Shown here: positions 8,762-18,057 of the stretch, one piece after another | Layout: each line of letters opens with the position of its first letter | How positions within the stretch are numbered: position 1 is the stretch's first letter | From: Limnohabitans sp. Jir61 | GTDB taxonomy: Bacteria > Pseudomonadota > Gammaproteobacteria > Burkholderiales > Burkholderiaceae_C | NCBI RefSeq assembly: GCF_003063545.1 | Contig: NZ_NESD01000002.1 | Coordinates: 124,001 to 188,000 of the forward strand | Length of the DNA: 64,000 nt | Direction of reading: 5' to 3' | Notes under the pieces: generated by a model | The model's input: the letters and a program-made list of their open reading frames with translations, nothing else | Databases searched by the model: none | What the model was told of the DNA's origin: nothing | Made by a program: the position numbers and the translations under genes

Positions 8762-9361
8762 ATGACAATGACGGTTGATTACTACCTCGCCCCCATGAGT
8801 CCTTGGACGTATTTGGGCCACCAACGCTTTGTGCAAATTGCCAAAGCAGCAGGTGCTACGGTGCGTGTGATGCCAATGGATTTGGGCAAGGTGTTTCCCA
8901 TTTCGGGTGGTTTGCCTTTGGGCAAACGTGCGCCTCAGCGCCAAGCGTATCGACTGGTCGAATTAACACGTTTCAGCCAACGCCTGAATTTGCCACTCAA
9001 CCTACACCCCAAGTTTTTCCCCGTAGCAGGCGACCCATCTGCCAAACTCATCATTGCGGTGGATATGCACCACGGCACAGACGCAGCATTAGCCATCACA
9101 GGGGCCGTACTGGCTGCTGTCTGGCACCAAGAGCGAGACATTGCAGACGCTGCCACCTTGGGCACCCTTCTGGCCGAACACAAGCTAGACGCAGCTTGCT
9201 TGGCACTCTCCAACACGCCAGAGGTGCAAGCCCGCTATGACAGCTACACACAAAGCGCGATAGACACCCATGTGTTTGGTGCACCCACCTTTATGGTGGA
9301 GGGTGAGATGTTTTGGGGCCAAGACCGCTTGGACTTTGTGGCGCAAAAGCTCAAGGACTAA
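8762..9361 (+). CDS. DsbA-like 2-hydroxychromene-2-carboxylate isomerase family protein
   Basis: A 199-residue protein of the thioredoxin-fold DsbA/GST-kappa group, which includes glutathione-dependent 2-hydroxychromene-2-carboxylate isomerase of naphthalene breakdown. Instead of CxxC it has Ser13 in MSPWTYLG, the active-site serine of the isomerase group. The C-terminal region VFGAPTFMVEGEMFWGQDRL is the typical cis-Pro and GQDRL signature. I chose the ATG at 8762 because it follows GGAGA at the right spacing. No naphthalene genes are nearby, so the real substrate is unknown. Confidence 0.85.
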   Translation: MTMTVDYYLAPMSPWTYLGHQRFVQIAKAAGATVRVMPMDLGKVFPISGGLPLGKRAPQRQAYRLVELTRFSQRLNLPLNLHPKFFPVAGDPSAKLIIAVDMHHGTDAALAITGAVLAAVWHQERDIADAATLGTLLAEHKLDAACLALSNTPEVQARYDSYTQSAIDTHVFGAPTFMVEGEMFWGQDRLDFVAQKLKD

Positions 9362-9397
9362 TTCAAAGCTCAAGGCCTCAATCGAAGTCCACAAACA

Positions 9398-9447
9398 ATT
9401 CAGCCACCGGAGTTGCACGCAAGGTGCAACGCGGTGGCTGAATGCGT
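9398..9447. terminator. Terminator-like inverted repeat between convergent genes
   Basis: 9398-9409 pairs with 9432-9443 over 12 bases, with an inner stem (about 9413-9418 with 9424-9429), and is followed by GCGTTTT. It lies between the isomerase gene and the convergent rhlE gene and probably ends one or both. Confidence 0.6.
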
Positions 9448-9474
9448 TTTAGCCCGCTGTGAAGCGGGAACTCA

Positions 9475-11457
9475 TTAACGAGGTGTGCGTGGCTTAGGTG
9501 CGCGTTTTTTGGCATCAAAACCGCCACCAAACGACTTGCCACCGGCTGGACGGCCTGGCTTGTCAAAGGGTGTACGACCTGCTTCAAACGGGGCGCGTGG
9601 GCCACGTGCTGGGGCACGGTCATCAAAGCTGCGTGGTGCGCGATCTTCGAAGCTACGAGGTGCGCCGAAGTTGCCACGTGGTGCGCCATGGCCTTCGCCA
9701 AAGTTGCCACGAGGAGCGCCACGGCCTTCGCCCCCGAAGCCACGGTTTTCATTGAAACCGCGGTTGTCGCCGAAATTGCCGCGTGGAGCGCCTTGACGTG
9801 GTTCGAAGCTGTTGCCACGAGGTGCGTCAGAACGGTGGTTGTCTTGACGACCTTCGAAACGACCTTCCGAACGTGGCTCGAAGCGGCCTTGGCCGTTGCC
9901 TTCAAAACGGCCACCGCCGCCACCAAACTTGTTGCCGCCGCCGAAGCCACCACGTCCACCGCCGCCGCCGCCGCCGAACTTACCGCCGCCTTTGCGGTCG
10001 TAGTCACGGCCCGCACCGCCGCGTTGTTCAACGCGTTGTGTGGGTTCCATGCCTGGAATCACTTCAGCAGTGAACTGCTGGCGTGTGTAGGCTTCGATGT
10101 CATAAATTTTGCGCTTGTCGCGGAACTCAGCCAACGTGATCGCCAAGCCATCACGGCCAGCACGACCGGTACGGCCAATGCGGTGGGTGTAATCCTCAGA
10201 CTTCATAGGCAAGCCGAAGTTGAAAACGTGCGTGATAGTAGGCACGTCAATGCCGCGAGCGGCCACGTCAGTGGCGACTAAGAACTGCACTTGACCTTGG
10301 CGCAAAGCCATCAAGCGGCGGTTACGCAAGCCTTGGCTCAACGCGCCGTGCAATGCGACAGCGGAGAAGCCTTCTTGTTGCAAGTCATTGGCCAAGCCGT
10401 CGCACTCGATTTGGGTGCTAGCGAAGATGATGGCTTGGTTGATGGTGGTGTCGCGCAAGAGGTGATCCAACAAACGACGCTTGTGTTGCGCGTTGTCTGC
10501 CCAATGCAGCACTTGGCGAATGTTGTTGTGCTTTTCTTGAGGTGAGTCAATTTGCACGCGTTGAGGTTGACGCATGACGCGTGTGGCCAACTGTTGAATG
10601 CGCGGCGCGAAAGTTGCGCTGAACATCATGGTTTGCTTGCGGTCGATGGTGAGCTGGTTGATTTCAGCCAAGTCGTCCGAGAAACCGAGGTCCAACATAC
10701 GGTCGGCTTCGTCCACCACCAAGAATTGGACCTTGTCCAACTTGATTTGCATGGAGCGTTGCAGGTCGAGCAAACGGCCAGGTGTGGCCACAACCAAGTC
10801 AGCGTTTTGCAGTTTGGCGATTTGCAACTGGTAAGGCATGCCACCCACCACGTTGGCCACGCGCAAACCACGGCAATGCTTGACCAAGTCGATGGCGTCG
10901 TGCGCCACTTGTTGTGCCAATTCGCGGGTTGGGCAAACGATCAAGGCGCCAGGTGTTGGGGCTTTGAAGTTGCGTGTGTTGGTGGGGTCTTTGCGCTTGG
11001 CGCGCTTGGGTGGCTCTTCGCCATTGGCCGCAGCGTCAGCAACAAGCTTGTCCCAAGCTGCTTTATCAGCGGCTTCGGCTTGGGCTTGTTGTTGAATCAA
11101 GGTGTGCAACACAGGCAACAAGAACGCAGCTGTTTTGCCGCTACCTGTTTGGCTGGACACCATCAAGTCGATGAAGCCAGCTTTGGCATCCGCGTTGTCG
11201 TTAGGCAAAGCCAAAGGAATGGTTTTGAGTTGAACGGTGGTGGGTTGGGTGTAACCCAAATCGCCCACGGCTTGCACCAATTCAGGGGCCAAGCCCAATT
11301 CAACGAAGCCGTTAGGCACGTCGACTTTAGGTGCTTCAGCTTCAGCTTGAGCGGCTTCGGGAGCTTGAACGCCCTCATTGGAAACTGCATTTTGAGCAGC
11401 AATAGAAATAGTTTCGGCAGGCGCAAATTCGCCTGTCACATTCAAAGTGTCAGTCAT
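9475..11457 (-). CDS. rhlE: DEAD-box ATP-dependent RNA helicase, RhlE type
   Basis: A cytosolic RNA helicase that remodels structured RNA. With the ATG at 11457 the product is 660 residues. Core motifs: Q-motif region FVELGLAPELVQAV (51-64), Walker A SSQTGSGKT (101-109), PTREL (176-180), TPGR, DEAD (249-252), SAT, RGID and HRIGRTGRAGR. A Lys/Ala-rich insert of about 40 residues separates Walker A from PTREL. The tail, from about 480, is extremely Gly/Arg/Phe rich with repeats such as APRGNFGE, an RGG-type RNA-binding region. A frame 22 codons longer exists, but the chosen start has GAGA before it. A long leader precedes it. Confidence 0.9.
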   Translation of the reverse strand: MTDTLNVTGEFAPAETISIAAQNAVSNEGVQAPEAAQAEAEAPKVDVPNGFVELGLAPELVQAVGDLGYTQPTTVQLKTIPLALPNDNADAKAGFIDLMVSSQTGSGKTAAFLLPVLHTLIQQQAQAEAADKAAWDKLVADAAANGEEPPKRAKRKDPTNTRNFKAPTPGALIVCPTRELAQQVAHDAIDLVKHCRGLRVANVVGGMPYQLQIAKLQNADLVVATPGRLLDLQRSMQIKLDKVQFLVVDEADRMLDLGFSDDLAEINQLTIDRKQTMMFSATFAPRIQQLATRVMRQPQRVQIDSPQEKHNNIRQVLHWADNAQHKRRLLDHLLRDTTINQAIIFASTQIECDGLANDLQQEGFSAVALHGALSQGLRNRRLMALRQGQVQFLVATDVAARGIDVPTITHVFNFGLPMKSEDYTHRIGRTGRAGRDGLAITLAEFRDKRKIYDIEAYTRQQFTAEVIPGMEPTQRVEQRGGAGRDYDRKGGGKFGGGGGGGRGGFGGGNKFGGGGGRFEGNGQGRFEPRSEGRFEGRQDNHRSDAPRGNSFEPRQGAPRGNFGDNRGFNENRGFGGEGRGAPRGNFGEGHGAPRGNFGAPRSFEDRAPRSFDDRAPARGPRAPFEAGRTPFDKPGRPAGGKSFGGGFDAKKRAPKPRTPR

Positions 11458-11674
11458 GATTTTTTCTCGCACGTGAGCGCCGCAAGTTGTGCGGCTGCTC
11501 CGTTCTAGGTTAAAAAACATCAACCATCAAACGGAACCTGCTCTGACCCGCTAGGGGTTTATTCAGTGCTTGGGGCTCATTTGGCGAGCCCGGTGAATGA
11601 AGGGAGATGTACAAATTCGCTACGGCTTGGTAGCGAAGACTGCAATTATGGCACGGATTCGGGTTTTTACCTAA
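11458..11674 (-). promoter_or_regulatory. 217-nt leader of rhlE with three hairpins
   Basis: Between the orn stop and the rhlE start lie inverted repeats at about 11621-11638, 11575-11593 and 11480-11500 (a GCCGCA/TGCGGC stem close to the start codon). A transcript beginning in this interval would have a structured 5' untranslated region, as is common for cold-regulated RNA helicases. No regulator or precise promoter can be assigned. Confidence 0.3.
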
Positions 11675-12265
11675 TTAAAGTTTCAAAAAATGTTCACGGT
11701 AGTGAATCATCTCGTCAATCGACTCGTGCACATCTGCCAAGGCTGTGTGTTTCTGGGCCTTTTTAAAAGCGTTCAACACCTCGGGTTTCCATCGGCGTGA
11801 CAGCTCTTTGAGCGTGCTCACGTCTACATTGCGGTAGTGGAACCAGCCTTCAAGCTTGGGCATGTATTTGTTCAAGAAGCGGCGGTCTTGGCCAATGGTG
11901 TTGCCACACATGGGCGATGCGCCCTTAGACACATATTGCTTCATGAAGGCAATGAGTTGCTCCTGCGCTTGCTCTTCAGTCACGGTGGAGGCTTTGACTT
12001 TGTCAATCAAGCCGCTCTTGCCATGTGTACCTTTGTTCCATGCGTCCATCTTGCTGAGCAATTCGTCGCTTTGGTGAATCACAAACACGGGGCCTTCGAT
12101 GCGGATCGACAAATCGGGGTTGGTGACGATGACGGCAATTTCCAGCAAGCGCTCGCGCTCGGGGTCAAGGCCAGACATTTCGCAATCGAGCCAAACCAAG
12201 TTCAAGTCTGACTTGGCGAGTTTGGGGATGACGGGGGTAACAGGAGTGGTTGCAACTTCAGACAT
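11675..12265 (-). CDS. orn: Oligoribonuclease
   Basis: A DEDDh 3'-5' exonuclease that degrades 2-5-nt RNAs and pGpG to mononucleotides. The 196 residues include Exo [11 protein letters not shown] (25-34), Exo II with [15 protein letters not shown], and the H-x4-D element in [13 protein letters not shown]. The length matches E. coli Orn plus a short variable N-terminus ([15 protein letters not shown]). It is divergent from the M48 peptidase gene, with 37 bases between the starts, so the two promoters must overlap. Confidence 0.95.
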   Translation of the reverse strand: MSEVATTPVTPVIPKLAKSDLNLVWLDCEMSGLDPERERLLEIAVIVTNPDLSIRIEGPVFVIHQSDELLSKMDAWNKGTHGKSGLIDKVKASTVTEEQAQEQLIAFMKQYVSKGASPMCGNTIGQDRRFLNKYMPKLEGWFHYRNVDVSTLKELSRRWKPEVLNAFKKAQKHTALADVHESIDEMIHYREHFLKL

Positions 12266-12302
12266 AGGCTAGATTGTCGCCCATCATCTAAACTCCTCCC
12301 TC

Positions 12303-13562
12303 ATGATGAATCCCTCTCTCGCGATGACCTTGACGCTGGCAGCTGTGCTGGTGGCTAACCTGCTCACCAAACTTTGGCTCAGCGGCCGTCAAGTACGCCA
12401 TGTGGCGCAACACCGCGCCCAAGTGCCTGAGGCCTTCGCACACACCATCAGCTTAGACGCGCATCAAAAAGCCGCTGACTACACATTGGCCAAAGCACGC
12501 GTGGGCTTGATGGACTTGGGTGTTGATGCCGTTACCTTGGTGGCATGGACATTACTCGGCGGCCTGGATCTGCTCAACCAAGTGATTTTGAATTGGATGG
12601 GCGAAGGCATGGGCCAGCAAATCATGCTGGTGGTGAGCTTCACTTTGATAGGCGGTTTGATTGGCCTGCCTTTGTCGCTTTACCAAACCTTTGGCATCGA
12701 GCAGCGCTTTGGCTTTAACAACACCACACCCAAACTGTGGGTGAGCGACATGCTAAAAGGTTTGTTGGTGGGCATGGTGTTGGGCTTGCCCATTCTTTGG
12801 CTGGTGTTGTGGCTCATGCAAGCAGGTGGCGCGCTGTGGTGGCTCTACACCTGGGCGGCCTTGGTGGTGTACCAACTGTTTGTGATGTGGATTGCACCCA
12901 ACGTCATCATGCCCTTGTTCAACAAATTCACACCGCTGGAAGACGCCACTCTCAAAGAGCGCGTCACCGCGCTGATGACCCGCTCTGGCTTCACTGCCAA
13001 GGGCTTTTTTGTAATGGACGGCAGCCGCCGCTCAGCCCACTCGAATGCTTTTTTCACCGGCTTTGGAGCCGCCAAGCGCGTGGTGTTTTTCGACACACTG
13101 CTGGCCAAATTGAATGGCGATGAAATGGAAGCCGTGTTAGCACACGAACTGGGCCACTTCAAACACCGCCACATTCTCAAAATGATGGCCACCAGCTTTG
13201 CTACTAGCCTCGCTGGCCTTGCCTTGCTGGGCTGGGTGTCGCAACAAGTTTGGTTTTACACAGGCTTGGGCGTGATGCCTAACCTCAACGGCAACAACAG
13301 CGCATTGGCCTTGTTGCTGTTCATGCTGGTGCTGCCATTGTTTACTTTCTTTGTGTCGCCCTTGTCGGCACGTCGCTCGCGTAAGTTTGAGTTTGAAGCC
13401 GATGCTTATGCGGTGGCCAACAGCGATGGCAAGGCTTTGGCAAACGCGCTGTTGAAGCTCTACCAAGACAACGCCTCCACCCTCACACCCGACCCTTGGT
13501 ACGTGGCGTTTTACTACTCGCATCCGCCCGCCTCACAGCGCTTGGCGCGCATGGCCGCATGA
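12303..13562 (+). CDS. M48 family metallopeptidase (Ste24/CAAX-protease-like)
   Basis: An integral-membrane zinc metalloprotease of 419 residues. The zinc motif HELGH starts at residue 281; the third ligand is likely a Glu in FEFEADAYAVA, as in the Ste24 family. Several membrane segments precede the catalytic region, and the N-terminal part resembles the CAAX_1 extension. Bacterial members are thought to act in membrane-protein quality control. The start chosen is the first ATG at 12303; a second ATG follows directly. Its stop overlaps the rsgA start in an ATGA arrangement. Confidence 0.9.
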   Translation: MMNPSLAMTLTLAAVLVANLLTKLWLSGRQVRHVAQHRAQVPEAFAHTISLDAHQKAADYTLAKARVGLMDLGVDAVTLVAWTLLGGLDLLNQVILNWMGEGMGQQIMLVVSFTLIGGLIGLPLSLYQTFGIEQRFGFNNTTPKLWVSDMLKGLLVGMVLGLPILWLVLWLMQAGGALWWLYTWAALVVYQLFVMWIAPNVIMPLFNKFTPLEDATLKERVTALMTRSGFTAKGFFVMDGSRRSAHSNAFFTGFGAAKRVVFFDTLLAKLNGDEMEAVLAHELGHFKHRHILKMMATSFATSLAGLALLGWVSQQVWFYTGLGVMPNLNGNNSALALLLFMLVLPLFTFFVSPLSARRSRKFEFEADAYAVANSDGKALANALLKLYQDNASTLTPDPWYVAFYYSHPPASQRLARMAA

Positions 13563-14446
13563 AGCAAACCGGCTTGGTGGTAGCCAGCCACGGACGACAC
13601 TGCGTGGTGGAAACACCCGATGGTGAGCGTCGCATTTGCCATCCACGTGGCAAGAAAAGCCAAGTGGTGGTGGGCGACCGCGTGCAATGGTTGGCCAGCA
13701 CCGACGAAGGCACGATCGAAAAAGTGGAGCCGCGCCACAACTTGTTTTACCGACAAGACGAGATTCGAACCAAATCGTTTGCAGCCAACCTAGACCAAGT
13801 GTTGATTCTGTTGGCGGCAGAGCCAGAGTTCTCTGAAATGCAGCTCACGCGCGCCCTCATTGCAGCCGAAGCCGAGCACATCACGCCCCTCATCGTTCTC
13901 AACAAACGCGATTTGACCGAGTTGCATGCCCGCGCCCTCGCCCGCTTAGAGCCTTATGTGAAGATGGGCTACACCGTGCTGCAAGGTGCATTTAAATCAG
14001 GTGATTTGGGTGATTTGCCCGAGCGCTTGAAACACAAAACCACCTTGGTGCTTGGACCCTCAGGCACAGGCAAAAGCACGCTCATCAACGCCCTTGTGCC
14101 CAACGCCAATGTGGCCACGGCAGAGATTTCTCAAGCGCTCAACTCAGGCAAGCACACCACCACATCGACCACGTGGCACTGGGTGGATGCCGAGCGTAAA
14201 ACGGGCTTGATTGATTCACCCGGCTTTCAAGAATTTGGCGTGCATCACATCGATGCCATGCAGTTGGCGGCCTATATGCCAGACTTCAAACCGCATGTGG
14301 CGAACTGCAAGTTTTATAACTGCACGCATTTGCATGAGCCTTCGTGCGGTGTGCAAGACGCGGTAGAAGCTGGGGTTATCAGCCCATCGCGCTACAAGCT
14401 TTACGGCATGTTGTTTGCCGAGCTCACGCAGCCCGTGAATTACTGA
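13559..14446 (+). CDS. rsgA: Ribosome small subunit-dependent GTPase A
   Basis: A circularly permuted GTPase that assists late 30S maturation. The 295-residue product has an OB-fold (about 1-75), then the permuted motifs: G4 NKRD first, then G1 GPSGTGKST and G3 DSPGF. A C-terminal zinc site follows in CKFYNCTHLHEPSC. The ATG at 13559 overlaps the M48 peptidase stop by 4 bases (ATGA), pointing to coupled translation; the frame is open further upstream but inside the peptidase gene. Confidence 0.94.
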   Translation: MKQTGLVVASHGRHCVVETPDGERRICHPRGKKSQVVVGDRVQWLASTDEGTIEKVEPRHNLFYRQDEIRTKSFAANLDQVLILLAAEPEFSEMQLTRALIAAEAEHITPLIVLNKRDLTELHARALARLEPYVKMGYTVLQGAFKSGDLGDLPERLKHKTTLVLGPSGTGKSTLINALVPNANVATAEISQALNSGKHTTTSTTWHWVDAERKTGLIDSPGFQEFGVHHIDAMQLAAYMPDFKPHVANCKFYNCTHLHEPSCGVQDAVEAGVISPSRYKLYGMLFAELTQPVNY

Positions 14447-14471
14447 ACCCCGTCAACGGGTTGCCAAAGCT

Positions 14472-15431
14472 TTAGCCCAGCAAGCGGGCCAAAGTGAGCA
14501 AGGCCAGCAACACCATCCACAGCACCACACTGCGCCAAACCAAACCCACGACACTGGGTAAATGCGCCATCTCTGGCGTACGGCCTGGGGTGCTTTCACT
14601 GTCTTGGCTCTCATCGTGGGCATCTTCTGCACGCAGGGCTTCACCACCCAAACGCACATTCAAGGCCCCTGCCGTAGCGGCGAGGACCACGCCATCGTTG
14701 TCATCTGGGAAACGCTGCGCATGGTTACGCCAGCAATCAATGGCCTCTTCAAAATTGCCCATCACGGCAAACGCTACAGCAGTTAATCGGGCGGGTAGCC
14801 AATCGACTCGACGCCATGCTTCGCGCGCGGCGTTTTGCAAGGTGTCACTCACCCATCCTTTGGTAGCTTTGGGGGACGCTTGCCATGCATGAGACACCAT
14901 TTGGCTCATGCGATAAATCACTGCGCCAGCTGGGCCAAAACCCAATGCAGCGAGCACAGAAAACCAAGTGAGCACACCAAATACATGGTGGTGTGCTGAG
15001 AGCACCGAATGCTCAATCACATGACGCAGCAATTCGCTGCGCGGCAAGCTACCTACCTCCACGTGTTGCCACTCGGCCAACAGCTCGCGCGCCAAGCGCT
15101 CGTCGCCCACATCCAAGGCGTCACGAATGTCGGTGAAATGGTGGCTGAACTGACGGAACCCCAAGGTCACGTACAACACCGCCACGCTCCAAATCATGGC
15201 AACTGGCCAGCCAAAAACACCAATCAAAAACCAATGCACCACCGTGGCAATGACGGCGGGCAAGCCCACGGCCAGCATCCACGTCGTCCAAGCCAACCGG
15301 GGGTGGCCAGCATCCAAGGTCTGGCTGATCCAATTGACCCACACTCGCACGGTGCCATGCACCCAATTGCCGCGCACCAGTGGTCGGGCTTGTTCAATCA
15401 ACAACGCGAGGAGCAGGGAAAGGAAACTCAT
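14472..15431 (-). CDS. CobD/CbiB family membrane protein
   Basis: A 319-residue membrane protein related to CobD/CbiB (adenosylcobinamide-phosphate synthase) and AmpE. Hydrophobic segments occur at about 1-13, 50-75, 145-165 and at the C-terminus (VVLWMVLLALLTLARLL). It carries conserved elements such as EHSVLSAHHHVFG and a VDWLPARLTAVAFAVMGNFEEA segment. No other cobalamin genes are nearby, so the role may be regulatory or unrelated to B12. Confidence 0.75.
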   Translation of the reverse strand: MSFLSLLLALLIEQARPLVRGNWVHGTVRVWVNWISQTLDAGHPRLAWTTWMLAVGLPAVIATVVHWFLIGVFGWPVAMIWSVAVLYVTLGFRQFSHHFTDIRDALDVGDERLARELLAEWQHVEVGSLPRSELLRHVIEHSVLSAHHHVFGVLTWFSVLAALGFGPAGAVIYRMSQMVSHAWQASPKATKGWVSDTLQNAAREAWRRVDWLPARLTAVAFAVMGNFEEAIDCWRNHAQRFPDDNDGVVLAATAGALNVRLGGEALRAEDAHDESQDSESTPGRTPEMAHLPSVVGLVWRSVVLWMVLLALLTLARLLG

Positions 15432-15470
15432 GCCTGAATGATAGCTGTGAGTTCTATCAATTTAAGAGGT

Positions 15471-16145
15471 TCAAGCACGCAAGAAGCGGTAAAAGTTGCG
15501 CAACATCCCTGCAGTCGCACCCCACACAAAACGCAGGTGCTCGCCGTCTTGGTAAGGCATAGATAGCCACTCGCGGGTCACACCCTCAAACTCGTAGCGG
15601 TGCCAGCGGTGATGGGCAGGATTCATCAAAAAAGCCAAGGGCACTTCAAACGCATCCGACACCTCGTGGGTGTTGAGCCTTAGCGTCATAGCGGGTGAAA
15701 TCAAGGCCACCACAGGCGTTACATAAAAGGCCGAGCCTGTCACGTATTCGGGCAAAGTGCCCAACACCTGCACATGGTGGGCGTCTAGCCCGACTTCCTC
15801 ATGCGCTTCACGTAAGGCGGTGGCGGCGACATCGGCATCCGTCTCATCGCATTTGCCACCCGCAAATGCAATCTGCCCCGCGTGCGTAGACATGTGAGAG
15901 GGGCGCTGGGTCAAGAGCACCTTGGGCTCATCACGCATCACGATTCCCAACAAGACAGCGGCTTGGGCAGGCTGACGATCCATGAACTTGCGCTCACGCA
16001 CCAGCTCGGGCTTCCACTGCGGTGGATTGGCAAAGCGCGCTTGCAAGGCCTCAGGCGTGAGGTGATGCGCAGGCACGGCCTCCAGGTGCATGTCCACTTG
16101 GAACACGGGCACTTGTTTGGGATCAAAAATGGGAAGTTTGGACAT
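15471..16145 (-). CDS. CoA pyrophosphatase, Nudix hydrolase
   Basis: Hydrolyses CoA and its derivatives to phosphopantetheine and 3',5'-ADP. The Nudix box is GGKCDETDADVAATALREAHEEVG, matching GX5EX7REUXEEXGU. It is preceded by the CoA-specific segment VLLTQRPSHMSTHAGQIAF. I chose the ATG at 16145 (224 residues); an in-frame GTG lies 15 bases upstream inside the rplS terminator stem. That terminator ends directly before the ATG, an unusual arrangement. Confidence 0.88.
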   Translation of the reverse strand: MSKLPIFDPKQVPVFQVDMHLEAVPAHHLTPEALQARFANPPQWKPELVRERKFMDRQPAQAAVLLGIVMRDEPKVLLTQRPSHMSTHAGQIAFAGGKCDETDADVAATALREAHEEVGLDAHHVQVLGTLPEYVTGSAFYVTPVVALISPAMTLRLNTHEVSDAFEVPLAFLMNPAHHRWHRYEFEGVTREWLSMPYQDGEHLRFVWGATAGMLRNFYRFLRA

Positions 16146-16146
16146 A

Positions 16147-16182
16147 GAAAAAGCCACCACAAGCTCTCACTTGGGGTGGCTT
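16147..16182 (-). terminator. rplS terminator abutting the Nudix start codon
   Basis: Read on the minus strand, an 8-base stem (16175-16182 with 16151-16158), extended by an inner CAAG/CTTG pair, is followed by TTTTTCT and at once by the Nudix ATG at 16145. This is a good intrinsic terminator for the rpsP-rimM-trmD-rplS operon. Confidence 0.75.
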
Positions 16183-16202
16183 CTAAGCAAGGATTAACCT
16201 GC

Positions 16203-16598
16203 TTATTGAGCTGCTGCTGCGGCTTTAGAAGCTGCGGCTGACTTGCTGACCAATTTTTCTTTGATACGAGCAGATTTGCCGCTACGGTCGCGCAAGTAGT
16301 ACAACTTGGCACGACGGACATCACCGCGACGCTTGACTTCGATGCTAGCGATCAATGGGCTGTAAGTTTGGAACGTACGCTCCACGCCTTCGCCGCTAGA
16401 GATCTTGCGCACTGTGAAGCCGCTGTTGAGGCCACGGTTACGCTTAGCGATCACCACACCTTCGTAGGCCTGCACACGCTTGCGTGTACCTTCAACCACG
16501 TTGACGCTCACAATGACTGTGTCACCAGGTGCGAATTCAGGAATCGTTTTGCCGAGGCGGGCAATTTCTTCTGCCTCGAGAGTTTGGATCAGGTTCAT
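16203..16598 (-). CDS. rplS: 50S ribosomal protein L19
   Basis: Component of the large ribosomal subunit near the 30S interface. The 131 residues carry the L19 core: [43 protein letters not shown] and the [25 protein letters not shown] signature region. An Ala-rich tail ([12 protein letters not shown]) extends the usual length of about 115. It is the last gene of the rpsP operon, 92 bases downstream of trmD, and a terminator follows. Confidence 0.97.
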   Translation of the reverse strand: MNLIQTLEAEEIARLGKTIPEFAPGDTVIVSVNVVEGTRKRVQAYEGVVIAKRNRGLNSGFTVRKISSGEGVERTFQTYSPLIASIEVKRRGDVRRAKLYYLRDRSGKSARIKEKLVSKSAAASKAAAAAQ

Positions 16599-16690
16599 GT
16601 TTTCCTCTAAAAGATCTTGATCGCGCTACACAAAAGGCTTCTTGCAACAAAGGCTCGAAGCGGCCGACCAGAGGATCGAAAAGCCCACCA

Positions 16691-17452
16691 TTATAGCGAG
16701 TTTTGGACCTTCAAGACAGCCTCGTCTTGCGGGGTCAGCTTGGACGCGGCTCGGGCTGCGTCAATCAGCTCTGGCCTCAGACGGGCGGTCAGCAGCAAAC
16801 GCTGGTCACGGCGCCAGCGCTCGATGTTGATGTGATGGCCAGAAACCAACGCAGGCGGCACGCCCTGCCCCTCCCACTGCTCAGGGCGCGTGTAGTGCGG
16901 GCAATCCAGCAAACCATCCAAGGCGGGGTTAAAGCTGTCGAGCTGATGGCTGCCTTCGTCGTTGAGCACACCAGGCTGCAAGCGAGCCACAGCGTCGAGC
17001 AGGGTCATGGCGGCGATTTCGCCACCCGACAACACAAAGTCGCCCACGCTGATTTGCAGGTCCACATGGGTGTCGATGAAACGTTGGTCAATGCCTTCGT
17101 AGCGGCCACACAGCAGCACAGCACCTTGACTGTCAGACCAACGCTGAACAGCGGCATGGCGCAAGGTCTCGCCAATGGGCGAAAACAGCACCAGCGGGGC
17201 CACATCACGGCCTTGACCACGGTCGGCGCGAATAGCGCTCAAGCAGGCAGCCAACGGCTCGGCCATCATGACCATGCCGGGGCCCCCACCAAACGGGCGG
17301 TCATCGACGCGGCGGTAGTTGCCTTCGGCGTAATCACGGGGGTTCCACAAGAGCACATCCACCAAGCCCGCCTCGTAGGCACGACGTGTGATGCCGATTT
17401 TTAAAAACGGCTCAAACAGCTCTGGAAACAGGGTGATGATGTCAAAGCGCAT
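16691..17452 (-). CDS. trmD: tRNA (guanine-N1)-methyltransferase
   Basis: Forms m1G37 in tRNAs with G36, using S-adenosylmethionine, and so prevents frameshifting. This 253-residue SPOUT enzyme shows the N-terminal DIITLFPELFEPF, the GGGPGMVMM stretch, LLCGRYEGIDQRF, and the knot motif GDFVLSGGEIAAMTLLDAV. It is in the standard rpsP-rimM-trmD-rplS order, starting 24 bases after rimM. Confidence 0.97.
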   Translation of the reverse strand: MRFDIITLFPELFEPFLKIGITRRAYEAGLVDVLLWNPRDYAEGNYRRVDDRPFGGGPGMVMMAEPLAACLSAIRADRGQGRDVAPLVLFSPIGETLRHAAVQRWSDSQGAVLLCGRYEGIDQRFIDTHVDLQISVGDFVLSGGEIAAMTLLDAVARLQPGVLNDEGSHQLDSFNPALDGLLDCPHYTRPEQWEGQGVPPALVSGHHINIERWRRDQRLLLTARLRPELIDAARAASKLTPQDEAVLKVQNSL

Positions 17453-17476
17453 GGCGATGGCCTTGGACGGCTCGAT

Positions 17477-18040
17477 TTAGTAATCGGGTTGCCAATCGGC
17501 AGTGATGCGACGACCCGCCAAGTCGACAGTGTCGATGTAGGCCGACACAAAAGGAATCATGCGCTCTTTGGCTTTGCCCTCTTCCTCGTAAGCAAGCACT
17601 AACACGGTTTGTGGGCCGGTGTGTAGCAACTCGCGCACAGCGCCTAGCGCCACGCCTTCGCGGTTGACCACGTCAAGGCCAATCAGGTCGACCCAGTAGT
17701 ACTCGTCTGCTTCGGGGGTTGGAAAGCTGGCACGCGAGACAAAAATGCGTGCGCCTTTGAGAAGTTCTGCGGTGTTGCGGTCTGGCACTTCGGCCGAGGT
17801 GGCCACCACAGAATCAGAATGATCTTTGGCTTCTTTGATTTTCAGAAGCACGGTGCCAGAAAATGTTTTGGCACCTCTTTCCGAGGGTTGTAAAAACCAA
17901 CGCTTGGAAGAAAAAAGCGCTTCCGGAGAAGCGCTGTGGGGCAAGACCTTGAACCAGCCTTTGATGCCCCAAGCATCTGCAATACGCCCGACTTCGATAG
18001 CGTCCGCAGGAAGATCTGCGGACTCAAGGCCCAGCGTCAT
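17477..18040 (-). CDS. rimM: Ribosome maturation factor RimM
   Basis: Binds ribosomal protein S19 and helps 30S head assembly. The 187 residues have the RimM N-terminal domain (VGRIADAWGIKGWFKVLP) and a C-terminal PRC-barrel (YYWVDLIGLDVVNREGVALG, MIPFVSAYIDTVDLAGRRI). A short insertion rich in Lys/Ser/Gly follows the first motif. The start at 18040 lies 17 bases after the rpsP stop. Confidence 0.95.
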   Translation of the reverse strand: MTLGLESADLPADAIEVGRIADAWGIKGWFKVLPHSASPEALFSSKRWFLQPSERGAKTFSGTVLLKIKEAKDHSDSVVATSAEVPDRNTAELLKGARIFVSRASFPTPEADEYYWVDLIGLDVVNREGVALGAVRELLHTGPQTVLVLAYEEEGKAKERMIPFVSAYIDTVDLAGRRITADWQPDY

Positions 18041-18057
18041 TGCAATGCCTTTATCAA

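Noticed and set aside
9378-10031. Ala/Val/Thr-rich open frames antisense to or shifted within the rhlE tail
   Set aside because: Low-complexity mirror of the Gly/Arg-rich repeat region, not a separate gene.
10552-11508. 318-codon open frame on the plus strand
   Set aside because: Antisense to rhlE; lacks a ribosome site and family match.
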